This document shows positions 27,134 through 35,577 of a DNA stretch of 64,000 nt, piece after piece. Where the stretch lies: assembly GCA_963667455.2 (NCBI GenBank), contig CAXXFR010000039.1:62001-126000 (forward strand). Reading direction: 5' to 3'. Below the pieces are notes generated by a model. It searched no databases and had not been told where the DNA came from. It saw nothing but the letters and a program-made list of their open reading frames with translations. The DNA is from Bin55 sp963667455. GTDB lineage: Bacteria > Pseudomonadota > Gammaproteobacteria > Pseudomonadales > Azotimanducaceae. Position numbers and translations under genes: made by a program. Each line of letters begins with the position of its first letter. Positions within the stretch are counted from its first letter, which is position 1.

Positions 27134-28099
27134 TCAGAAGACAACGCCCAGGCCCAGTGAATAGGTTACGTCCGTGTTCTTGACGCCCGTAGCTGGAGCC
27201 GTTTCGTATTGAATGGTCGCTCGCATGTCGAATTTGAACTGCGCAGACAGTGTCAACCGAACCCCGTTCTCACTGTCAAGAACCCCGTTCTCCTTTTGCG
27301 TAATCCAAAGAAAGCGATTGTTTTGGTAAATTTCGATGCGCCCACCGGACAGCAAGCGTGAGTATTGGGACCCAAGTCTGACAGCGGGTGAGAGTTCCCT
27401 AAAAGCATCGAGAGTCTCGTAGACTCCGCTTGCGGCTATTTCCAATGCCAGTTTTTCGTGGCCGAAATCTCGTAATTTCGCGCCGCCGCCCATTCCAATA
27501 AGTGCTCTCCATGAGACTTCCTTGAACGGATCGCGGAAATAGTCCACGTTGGCAGTGTTGAACCATCGTTGCTGTCTGCGCCAGTGAATTCCGTACTTGA
27601 CGTCGAGACTGTGCTTGCGAGTTTCCCTGGCTGCTGTTTCTCTCAAGTACGAAAATCGGAGGAGGTGTTCGACATCGGGCCGAACCAAATCCGATTGCCC
27701 GTTGATAGAGTAGTGCTGAGTTTCAGCGTTCCCACTAGTCCCGGCCAGAGCGAAAGTAACCTGCTTGTTCCACGCGGATGCAATCTGCGAAACGACGTTG
27801 TCCGCTACACGAACAATGGCTATCTCTGCAAGACTGGTGGACTCGTCTAGCCTGACAGTGCGCCGTTCACCGACTTGATCGACCACGACAAATTCGTTGT
27901 CAGTCACGATCGACTCCACCTGATCCTTTCCGATGAACATCACTCCCGCATACTTCGTTTGGACAGTTACCGTGTTGCCAGCCACGCTCTGCAGTGAACC
28001 AGTGATGCTGTCACCGTTCTTCAATGTAATCTGGTCGCCAATGCCTTGTGATGCCAACGCAAGCGATAAGACCACCAAAACAAATTTGACTCCGTTCAC
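27134..28099 (-). CDS. DUF481 outer-membrane protein
   Basis: About 321 residues. A hydrophobic signal segment (VKFVLVVLSLALASQG) is followed by an SH3-like module DQITLKNGDSITGSL and then a DUF481 region of alternating beta strands ending in Phe (GLGVVF), as expected for a beta-barrel in the outer membrane. The start I choose is GTG at 28099, which overlaps the stop of the upstream ATPase gene by GTGA; the longer open frame to 28216 lies inside that gene. The function of DUF481 proteins is not established. Confidence 0.8.
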   Translation of the reverse strand: MNGVKFVLVVLSLALASQGIGDQITLKNGDSITGSLQSVAGNTVTVQTKYAGVMFIGKDQVESIVTDNEFVVVDQVGERRTVRLDESTSLAEIAIVRVADNVVSQIASAWNKQVTFALAGTSGNAETQHYSINGQSDLVRPDVEHLLRFSYLRETAARETRKHSLDVKYGIHWRRQQRWFNTANVDYFRDPFKEVSWRALIGMGGGAKLRDFGHEKLALEIAASGVYETLDAFRELSPAVRLGSQYSRLLSGGRIEIYQNNRFLWITQKENGVLDSENGVRLTLSAQFKFDMRATIQYETAPATGVKNTDVTYSLGLGVVF

Positions 28100-29004
28100 G
28101 ACAAAGGATTGGTTTTGTTCGCAGGAGCGAGCCCTTCCAATGCACGAGAGCCAACCCACGCTCGAGAGAAGTGGTTGGCAGTCCTTCCGCTGCGATTTCC
28201 GCGATTCAATGCCCACCGCAACGCGTTTGCTGTAACTTCCTTATCAAATTCAACCTCGATATCGCACTGTGTGGCGTAGAAACGGAGCCAGTGCTGAACA
28301 ACCCGCAGGTACTGGCCTTGATCGAATGGATGAAACGAGAGCCAGAGCCCAAATCGATCAGAAAGTGAGATTTTTTCCTCGACTGACTCTGCCCCGTGCA
28401 AATCTTGGACTTGCATTGACTCGTTTTCTTGGACAAGCTCAGTAACTATGTGTCTTCTATTGGACGTAATGTAGAGCAATACGTTCTCTACTGTTGCAAA
28501 TATCGTGCCTTCCAAAGCACTCTTCAGTTCCTTGAAGCTGGAGTCGTTCGCATCGAACGACAGATCGTCACACACCACGACGAACCGATAAGGAAGGTCC
28601 TTTAACTCGTCCGCAAGCCTTCCGATATCTGCAAGCGATTTCTTGTCGACTTCAATCAACCGCAACCCTTGATCAACAAACTTGTGGAACACAGCATGGA
28701 TCAAGGACGACTTACCAGTGCCTCGTGAACCCCAAAGGAGCACATTGTTGGCAGGTAGACGAGCACAAAATTGGGCGGTATTTTGAACGAGCGAGTCACG
28801 TTGCCGGTCGATCTCCAGAAGATCGTCTAGTCGAATGGGATCGAGGGTCGAAATGGTTCGAAAACCCATGTTTCGAGATCGACTGCTCCACGCAGCCGCT
28901 TGAGTGGTCTTCCAATTGATCGGCTCGGACTTGCCGAACCATCCTTCGATTCTGGACAAGAGATGTCCAGCTCTGTCCAGCAAGTCCTTCGGCTGTTCGC
29001 TCAT
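28096..29004 (-). CDS. DUF815 family P-loop ATPase
   Basis: 302 residues. Walker A GSRGTGKS lies at residues 92-99 and Walker B VVVCDDLSF some 50 residues on, followed by a sensor-like LLYITSNRRH and a C-terminal helical part with WALNRGNRSGRTA. This fits the DUF815 group of AAA-type ATPases, whose role is unknown to me. The ATG at 29004 (MSEQPKDLL) fits the family better than the longer in-frame ATG at 29058. Its stop overlaps the GTG start of the DUF481 gene by four bases, so the two are expressed together. Confidence 0.83.
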   Translation of the reverse strand: MSEQPKDLLDRAGHLLSRIEGWFGKSEPINWKTTQAAAWSSRSRNMGFRTISTLDPIRLDDLLEIDRQRDSLVQNTAQFCARLPANNVLLWGSRGTGKSSLIHAVFHKFVDQGLRLIEVDKKSLADIGRLADELKDLPYRFVVVCDDLSFDANDSSFKELKSALEGTIFATVENVLLYITSNRRHIVTELVQENESMQVQDLHGAESVEEKISLSDRFGLWLSFHPFDQGQYLRVVQHWLRFYATQCDIEVEFDKEVTANALRWALNRGNRSGRTANHFSRAWVGSRALEGLAPANKTNPLS

Positions 29005-29106
29005 AGCATCGAATTTTACGAAGCACCAATTCATCGAGGCATTGAACCAGCCGACCACGACGCTACGAGTCTTTGCGGCGCGAATCTACAATGAAAGCAA
29101 CACCTC

Positions 29107-30549
29107 TTGTCCACATGGTTTCGTGCAGTGCTAGAACTTCTACCGTCGTTCATTGGCTACTTGCTAATGCTGGGAGTCGTCGCCATCTATGCGATGAGCC
29201 GAACCTCCAATCTCGGCGACTACTCGCTAGGCGGTCGGTCTCTATCGAGTTCAGTCACCGCACTCTCAGCTGGTGCTAGCGACATGTCCGGATGGCTGCT
29301 TCTCGGCCTTCCCGGCGCGGTCTATCTGTCCGGACTGGTCGAAGGTTGGATTCTTGTTGGGCTGATTGCCGGAGCATGGATCAACTGGACCTACGTCGCA
29401 AATCGTCTGCGCGTTGCGAGCACGTTGTACGGCGATGCATTGACGATCCCTCAAGTTCTCTCTCTACGAACTTCTGCGAACGGCAAGACATTGGCAGTCG
29501 TTGCTAGTCTTGCGATGATTGTGTTCTTTACGGTCTACGTGTCAGCGGGATTCATCGCCAGCGCGAAACTATTCGAAACTGTGCTCGGCTTGGACTATAC
29601 CGTAGCCCTGTTGATCGGCGTTCTCATCGTCATGTCGTACACCGCGATAGGTGGTTTCCTTGCCGTTTGCTGGACAGATGCGTTCCAAGCTCTGTTGATG
29701 TTGCTAGTGCTAGTAGCCGTGCCGATGCTTGCTCTCGGATTGGGAACAGATGGCGGTTCCGAACCGATAGCGAACGAAGTCTGGAATCTGGACCAGTATT
29801 CCTTTATCGGAGTGCTGGGATTGCTGGCTTGGGGATTGGGTTACTTCGGCCAGCCTCACATTCTCACAAGGTTTATGGCCATTCACGATGCCAACGCAAT
29901 TAAGAGCGCTCGCACCATTGGAATGTCTTGGATGCTCGTCACAAGCTTCGCCGCCTTGGCAGTTGGCTATGCGGCAATGTTCGCATTGCCCGACTTAAGC
30001 GACCCTGAAACCGCTCTGATTCGACTGAGTGAGCTTGTATTCAATCCATGGATCGCGGGAATCGTTGTCGCTGCGATACTGGCAGCGGTCATGAGTACGG
30101 TCGATTCCCAATTGATGGTTCTCTCCACGGCCCTCGTCAACGACGTAATCAATCCTTCGAGCAAACAACTGATTTACAGCCGGATTTGTGTAATCGTCGT
30201 CGCCGCTGCCGCAGCGTTGTTTGCGCTTGATCCCGACAGTCAGATCTTTGGCACAGTCGGATTGGCCTGGGCTGGTATAGGCTCGAGCTTTGGGTCATGC
30301 ATTCTGTTCAGCTTGTTCTATCGCCGAACCACTAGTCAGTCGCTGATTGCCGCAATTGTCGCTGGAACCGCGACGACTTTGATCTGGCACAACTTGGAAG
30401 GCGGAATCTTCGACGTCTATGCCCTGCTTCCTGCATTTTGCGCTGCAAGCATTGTTCTGTACGCGGCCGCCCGAGCGCGACCCGACAAGAAAGCTGAAGA
30501 GAACTTCGAACTGTTGGAGCAGGAGCTCGGTCTACGACCTACGGCGTAG
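29107..30549 (+). CDS. putP: Sodium/proline symporter
   Basis: 480 residues with 12-13 membrane helices of the sodium:solute symporter family. Typical PutP motifs are ALSAGASDMSGWLLLGLPGA near the N-terminus, YTAIGGFLAVCWTDAFQ, GYFGQPHILTRFMAI, and AAVMSTVDSQLMVLSTAL in the sodium-site helix. It imports L-proline with Na+ for use as nutrient or osmolyte. Start is TTG at 29107 or GTG at 29128; neither has a strong ribosome site. No putA or proline regulator is adjacent. It ends over the last 18 bases of the convergent small gene. Confidence 0.92.
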   Translation: MSTWFRAVLELLPSFIGYLLMLGVVAIYAMSRTSNLGDYSLGGRSLSSSVTALSAGASDMSGWLLLGLPGAVYLSGLVEGWILVGLIAGAWINWTYVANRLRVASTLYGDALTIPQVLSLRTSANGKTLAVVASLAMIVFFTVYVSAGFIASAKLFETVLGLDYTVALLIGVLIVMSYTAIGGFLAVCWTDAFQALLMLLVLVAVPMLALGLGTDGGSEPIANEVWNLDQYSFIGVLGLLAWGLGYFGQPHILTRFMAIHDANAIKSARTIGMSWMLVTSFAALAVGYAAMFALPDLSDPETALIRLSELVFNPWIAGIVVAAILAAVMSTVDSQLMVLSTALVNDVINPSSKQLIYSRICVIVVAAAAALFALDPDSQIFGTVGLAWAGIGSSFGSCILFSLFYRRTTSQSLIAAIVAGTATTLIWHNLEGGIFDVYALLPAFCAASIVLYAAARARPDKKAEENFELLEQELGLRPTA

Positions 30550-30930
30550 CGGCACGATATTCTCGGAGCGCTTCTTAAAGAGCGCATGGTCGTGATCAGG
30601 TCCATTGATGCCGATGGAGCCCTTGTCGAACAGTCGGACTTCGTACTCTAAATCCCCTCGTTCTGGATCGACGAGAACCAACGAGGAGCCGCTCAAACGC
30701 CAATCTCCGTCCACATTGTTGTCTATGGACTGGACCCAGTAGGTCCCGTTGTCGGTGTTGCCGTGAAAGGTAACGCTCAGAGGTGTCGCATCTGATTCGC
30801 TGACATCAAGATCCCAGGTGCCGACAAGATCCAGTTCCTCAACCCAGCGTCGTCTGGCGTCTCGCACGATTTTGAACCACACCAGTATCGCGACGACGAC
30901 GATGAGCGCGGCAATCGGCATCAACATCAA
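30532..30930 (-). CDS. Small membrane-anchored protein of unknown function
   Basis: 132 residues: one N-terminal helix (MPIAALIVVVAILVWF), then an Arg-rich turn and a soluble, beta-rich domain that begins VGTWDLDVSESDATPLSVTF, a pattern like lipocalin-fold or DUF4488-like extracellular domains. I do not recognise a named family. It overlaps the end of putP by 18 bases tail to tail. It lies 102 bases downstream of the GAPDH gene on the same strand. Confidence 0.6.
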   Translation of the reverse strand: MMLMPIAALIVVVAILVWFKIVRDARRRWVEELDLVGTWDLDVSESDATPLSVTFHGNTDNGTYWVQSIDNNVDGDWRLSGSSLVLVDPERGDLEYEVRLFDKGSIGINGPDHDHALFKKRSENIVPLRRRS

Positions 30931-31032
30931 GGTGCTTCTCTACGCAATTGCTGTCGAAAGATCAAAATATACGATGGATAGTGCTCAGAGGCAAACAATT
31001 ACGACTCCGATTCAGAGCCACACTCCACAGAT

Positions 31033-32613
31033 CTAGGCAAAACCCATTTCTTCAATGTCAACCGGAACCAATGGATACTTGATGCCTGCCCATTTCTGCA
31101 CCACGCGGATCACCTGACAGCAATAGCCAAATTCGTTGTCGTACCACGCATAAATCTGGGCTCGATCCCCGCCTTCAACGATGGTTGCACCCCCGTCAAT
31201 AACGCAAGCATGTCGATTTCCGACGAAATCGGACGAGACCACCTCGCTGGCCTGCGTAAAGTCGATCTGACGCTGCATGGAGGAAAACAGCGAGACATCC
31301 CGTAGAAAGGTGTTGACTTCCTCTCTGCTCGTCTCGGACTCCAGCGTCAGATTCAAGCAAGCAAGAGAGACATTTGGCGTAGGAACACGAATGGAATTCC
31401 CAGTCAACTTCCCTTCGAGCTCTGGCAACAGACTGGCGACAGCCTTCGAGGCCCCCGTTTCCGTTATGACTAGGTTGAGAGGTGCGCCTCGACCTCTTCG
31501 GTCCTTTCGGTGAAAGTTGTCCGTCAAGTTCTGATCGGGAGTGTACGCATGAACTGTCTCCATGTGACCATGCTTGATTCCCCATTTCGCGTCGACAACC
31601 TTGAGAATCGGAACGATCGCGTTGGTGGTGCAAGAAGACGCGGAGAGAATCTTCTGGTTGTGCGTGAGGTCGTGGGAGTTGATACCGGAGATTACGTTTG
31701 GAACGTTGCCTTTCCCGGGAGCCGTGACGATTACACGCTCTGCACCTTTGGACTGCAGGTGCTGGCTCAGTCCCTCTTCATCTCTCCACACCCCGGTGTT
31801 GTCGATGATCAATGCATGGTGGATGCCATATTGCTCGTAGTCGATTTCTCGAGGATTATCGGCATAGATCAAACGAATGACATTGCCGTTGGCGATGAGG
31901 CAATTGTTCTCTTCGTCGATACGAATAGTCCCTTTGAACGGACCGTGCACGGAATCACGACGAAGCAGACTGCCGCGTTTTTCGAGATCGTTCGGTGGCC
32001 CTTTGCGTAACACGATCGCCCGAAGCCTTAGCTGATCTCCGCCTCCGGTCTTTTCGATCAGTAATCTAGCGAGCAACCTTCCAACCCGACCAAATCCGTA
32101 AAGAACGACATCCTGCGGCTGTGTCAATGGCTTGATGTGTCGACCAACCACATGGTCACACTGCTCTCTTACAAAGTCCTCGACTTTGGGTGCGCCATTG
32201 CCGTTGCCGTTGCCGTTCTCACACAGTTCCATGTGCTTGACGGTCAGCTGCCCCAAGTCCAAATGGGCAGGTCCCAAGTCCAAATCCGAGACGGCCTTAA
32301 TCACCGGATAGCTCTCAAATTCAGACAGTTCGTTCTCGGCCACTTGGCGTACGAAGCGATGTGTACGCATGATGTCCGTGACGTTTTGGTTGTACAACGG
32401 ACGACCAAAACAGTAGGTAACGACGTTCTTGCGATACAACGTTCCGATAATCGGAATCATTGCTTCCGCAAGGGCTTCACGCTCCTTCCAATCGGGAAAA
32501 TAGGCGTCAAGACTTTCGAGTGCCAACTGTGCAACCGTTCGATTGAAAAAGTAGGAGAATGATAACGATGAGCGGCATGTTAGTAAACACGAAACGACCC
32601 TGATATCGAGCAT
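31033..32613 (-). CDS. gap: Glyceraldehyde-3-phosphate dehydrogenase, long form
   Basis: 526 residues from the first ATG. The extended N-terminal domain (EALAEAMIPIIGTLYR ... FVRQVAENELSEFES) is typical of the 460-490 residue gammaproteobacterial GAPDH seen in Pseudomonas beside mfd. Then come the NAD-binding GFGRVGRLLARLL, catalytic Cys in SASSCTTNAI, His in VHAYTPDQN and the C-terminal YAWYDNEFGYC. The enzyme interconverts glyceraldehyde 3-phosphate and 1,3-bisphosphoglycerate. An Asn-Gly repeat (GNGNGNG) links the two parts. The first 29 residues look unlike the family, so TTG at 32526 may be the true start. It lies 88 bases after korB. Confidence 0.9.
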   Translation of the reverse strand: MLDIRVVSCLLTCRSSLSFSYFFNRTVAQLALESLDAYFPDWKEREALAEAMIPIIGTLYRKNVVTYCFGRPLYNQNVTDIMRTHRFVRQVAENELSEFESYPVIKAVSDLDLGPAHLDLGQLTVKHMELCENGNGNGNGAPKVEDFVREQCDHVVGRHIKPLTQPQDVVLYGFGRVGRLLARLLIEKTGGGDQLRLRAIVLRKGPPNDLEKRGSLLRRDSVHGPFKGTIRIDEENNCLIANGNVIRLIYADNPREIDYEQYGIHHALIIDNTGVWRDEEGLSQHLQSKGAERVIVTAPGKGNVPNVISGINSHDLTHNQKILSASSCTTNAIVPILKVVDAKWGIKHGHMETVHAYTPDQNLTDNFHRKDRRGRGAPLNLVITETGASKAVASLLPELEGKLTGNSIRVPTPNVSLACLNLTLESETSREEVNTFLRDVSLFSSMQRQIDFTQASEVVSSDFVGNRHACVIDGGATIVEGGDRAQIYAWYDNEFGYCCQVIRVVQKWAGIKYPLVPVDIEEMGFA

Positions 32614-32701
32614 GAGGCAATGTGTTGGTCATCGCTCAAGTGCAACGCGTTGCGCGTACTCGTGCGAAGGCTGAACTCGATTCGCCAGGAGAGGTGTGCG
32701 A

Positions 32702-33757
32702 CTATCTAAATCCGTCGTTGACGCTTGCCAGCGTCTCTGAGCCAGGACACAAGTCAGTCTCGGTCAGGGCGTTTAGAGGAACATCCGGAGTCTCGAGAAT
32801 CTCGTGGCAGTCGATGGGATTTTCATCGACGAACAATAGCCCAGTCACTACTTCTCCCTGTTCCAACGCGCCATGAACATATGAGAGTGCATCAACACGA
32901 TTCATGGGGTCATAGGAATCTTCGAGCTTTCGAAGACGCAACCGCGAACCATCAGCCAACTCCACAGTCTCAGTGGTGCCGGGCTCGTAGTCGATCTCAA
33001 TTTCCTCTTGGGGCGCAACGAAGTCGGCATTGACAACGGGAGCTGAGTGGTCTCGAACATGACCATAGCTCTTGGTGGATCCATCGTGGTTGTTGAACAT
33101 CACACATGGCGATATCACGTCTATGAATGCGAAACCCTTATGCAGGATCGCAGCCTTGATGAGAGGAATCAGCTGACTCTTGTCGCCAGAGAAACTCCGG
33201 GCGACAAAGGTTGCTCCAATCTGCAAGGCCATGCAGACGAGGTCGATAGCTTCATAGAGATTTGGAATGCCTCTCTTGCTAGTGGATCCCCGGTCGTTGG
33301 TAGCGGAAAACTGGCCCTTTGTGAGTCCGTAAGTGCCGTTGTTGTCAACGATGTAGAGCATGTTGACTTTTCTTCGTACAGCATGTGCAAACTGTCCGAG
33401 ACCGATCGAAGCACTGTCGCCGTCGCCGGATACACCGATGTAGATGAGATCTCGATTGGCGATGTTCGCTCCGGTCGCCACCGAGGGCATCCGACCGTGT
33501 ACCGAATTGAATCCGTGCGAATTGCCCAAGAAATAGCTCGGTGTCTTCGACGAACAGCCAATTCCAGATAGCTTTGCGAATTTGTGTGGCGGAATGGCCA
33601 GTTCGCTGCAAGCTTGCACGATCGCTGCGCTGACCGAGTCATGTCCACAGCCAGCACACAATGTCGACACCAGACCTTCGTAGTCTCGTCGTTTCAGCCC
33701 GATCTCGTTGACGGCTAACAACGGATGGTGAATTTTGGGCTTCGCAACAAAAGTCAC
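32702..33757 (-). CDS. korB: 2-oxoacid:ferredoxin oxidoreductase, beta (TPP) subunit
   Basis: 351 residues. The thiamine pyrophosphate motif GDGDSASIG...VDNNGTYGLTKGQ is intact, and cysteines in TLCAGCGHD, GIGCSSK and ISPCVMF supply the one 4Fe-4S cluster expected of this subunit. With KorA it decarboxylates a 2-oxoacid to the acyl-CoA and reduces ferredoxin. The two-subunit form with fused gamma-alpha is typical of 2-oxoglutarate:ferredoxin oxidoreductase, but pyruvate or branched oxoacids cannot be excluded. Its ATG overlaps the korA stop (ATGA). Second-to-last in the metabolic run oxidoreductase - korA - korB - gap. Confidence 0.9.
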   Translation of the reverse strand: MTFVAKPKIHHPLLAVNEIGLKRRDYEGLVSTLCAGCGHDSVSAAIVQACSELAIPPHKFAKLSGIGCSSKTPSYFLGNSHGFNSVHGRMPSVATGANIANRDLIYIGVSGDGDSASIGLGQFAHAVRRKVNMLYIVDNNGTYGLTKGQFSATNDRGSTSKRGIPNLYEAIDLVCMALQIGATFVARSFSGDKSQLIPLIKAAILHKGFAFIDVISPCVMFNNHDGSTKSYGHVRDHSAPVVNADFVAPQEEIEIDYEPGTTETVELADGSRLRLRKLEDSYDPMNRVDALSYVHGALEQGEVVTGLLFVDENPIDCHEILETPDVPLNALTETDLCPGSETLASVNDGFR

Positions 33758-35577
33758 GACGACACCTCCTTCAGACGAGGCAACTTGTGCTGTTCGTAGT
33801 AGCTGAGCACTTCGTTGATGATGAAATCTGCCGAAATCGACATTCCACCGTAGTAAAGCACCGAATTAATCTCGTCTGGGTCTACATTGAGATCGTTGAC
33901 CATGAGAGTCTTCATTTGAGCATCTCGGTTCTGTTCGACGAGAAAAACTACGGAGTGCTGATCGAGGAAGGACTGGACTTCCTCGCCAAACGGATAGGAA
34001 CGAATCCGCATGTGGTCCAAATGGATGCCTTCCTGCTCCAACACATCCAATGACTCACGCATTGGAGTGGCTGAAGTTCCGTAGTACATGATCCCTGCTC
34101 TGCGGCGCATGCCAGATACTTCGCTCTTGGGCATTAACTGCCGAAGGGTCTCCCACTTTCTCAGCAACCTGTCCATGTTCTTGCTGTAAGCGTCTGGAGC
34201 TTCCGTGTACACGGCATACTCATCTCGCGATGTACCTCGAGTGAAGAACGAGCCCTTGTGCGGGTGAGTTCCGGGTAGAGTCCGATAGCCGATTCCATCG
34301 GCATCGACATCCAAATACCGACCGAAGTTTTCGATTTCTTCCAATTCGTCGAAGGAGAGTACTTTGCCTCGGTCGTACTTGCGAGAGTCGTCCCACTCAA
34401 ACGGATCTGAGGTCATCTCGTTCATGCCCAAGTCCAAGTCGCTCATCATTACAACGGGCGACTGGATACGTTCGGCAATGTCAAAAGCTTCCGCGGCCAA
34501 GTCGAAGCACTCCTTGGGCGTGGAAGGAAACAGCATGGGATGTCTCGTATCGCCATGCGACGCATATGCCACGCTCAAAAGGTCGGACTGCTGTGTCCGA
34601 GTGGGCATTCCAGTCGATGGACCTGCCCGTTGAATATCGAGTATCACAGCAGGAATCTCTGCGAAGTAGGCCAAGCCCAAAAATTCGTTCATCAAGGAGA
34701 TTCCAGGTCCACTTGTAGCAGTGAACGCTCGTGCACCATTCCAGCCAGCACCGATCACCATCCCTAGTGCCGCGAGTTCGTCTTCGGACTGTACGATCGC
34801 ATACTTCTTGCGCTTCGTTTCCTCATCCACTCGGAGCTTCTGAGCATGCTTTTCAAATGCTTCGGCAACTGAGGTGGATGGTGTGATTGGATACCAGGCA
34901 CACACCGTCGCACCACCAAAGATCGCACCAAGTGCGGCTGACTCATTGCCATCGACGAGAATCTTGTCCGTTGCCAGTTCCGAATAGCGAACCTGGAGAT
35001 CCAGAGGGCAATCCAGATACTCCTGAGCATAGTGGCGACCAATTTCCATTGCGTGGATATTTGGCTGAATGAGGTTGTCCTTGCCTCGGTATTGAGAGGA
35101 AACCATGCCTGTTAGTACGCTGAAGTCTATGTCCAGCAACGCGGACATCGCTCCTAGGTAAACAATGTTCTTGAACAGCTGGCGCTGCTTCGGATCTGAG
35201 AACTCTGGCAGTATCAACTTTGTGATTGGAATCCCAACTTCGACGATGTCACTGCGTCGCAGAGTACGCGGCAATCCTCTGGTGTTGTCGTAGACGAGGT
35301 AGCCTCCGGACGCCAGAGATTCGACATCTTCGGGATAGGTTTCGGCGTTCATGGCAACCATGATGTCGATTTCTTCGCGACGGCCGAAGTACGCTTTCTC
35401 CGATACTCGAACCTCAAACCACGTCGGCAGACCCTGGATATTCGAAGGAAAGATGTTGCGCGTCGCCACAGGGATGCCCATGCGAAACAAGGACTTGGCA
35501 AACATGCTGTTAGCACTTGCCGATCCAGATCCGTTGACATTCGCAAATCGAATGACGAAATCGTTGTACTTGGTCAT
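33754..35577 (-). CDS. korA: 2-oxoacid:ferredoxin oxidoreductase, fused gamma-alpha subunit
   Basis: 607 residues. Residues about 1-190 form the gamma domain (VIRFANVNGSGSASAN, then the FGRREEIDIMVAMN strand); the rest is the alpha pyrimidine-binding domain with WYPITPSTSVAEAFEKHA, ATSGPGISLM and the RAGPSTGMPTRTQQSDL loop. The ATG at 35577 starts the gamma fold and overlaps the stop of the upstream gene by four bases (ATGA); the longer open frame lies inside that gene. It binds the CoA/oxoacid side of the complex with KorB. Confidence 0.92.
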   Translation of the reverse strand: MTKYNDFVIRFANVNGSGSASANSMFAKSLFRMGIPVATRNIFPSNIQGLPTWFEVRVSEKAYFGRREEIDIMVAMNAETYPEDVESLASGGYLVYDNTRGLPRTLRRSDIVEVGIPITKLILPEFSDPKQRQLFKNIVYLGAMSALLDIDFSVLTGMVSSQYRGKDNLIQPNIHAMEIGRHYAQEYLDCPLDLQVRYSELATDKILVDGNESAALGAIFGGATVCAWYPITPSTSVAEAFEKHAQKLRVDEETKRKKYAIVQSEDELAALGMVIGAGWNGARAFTATSGPGISLMNEFLGLAYFAEIPAVILDIQRAGPSTGMPTRTQQSDLLSVAYASHGDTRHPMLFPSTPKECFDLAAEAFDIAERIQSPVVMMSDLDLGMNEMTSDPFEWDDSRKYDRGKVLSFDELEEIENFGRYLDVDADGIGYRTLPGTHPHKGSFFTRGTSRDEYAVYTEAPDAYSKNMDRLLRKWETLRQLMPKSEVSGMRRRAGIMYYGTSATPMRESLDVLEQEGIHLDHMRIRSYPFGEEVQSFLDQHSVVFLVEQNRDAQMKTLMVNDLNVDPDEINSVLYYGGMSISADFIINEVLSYYEQHKLPRLKEVSS

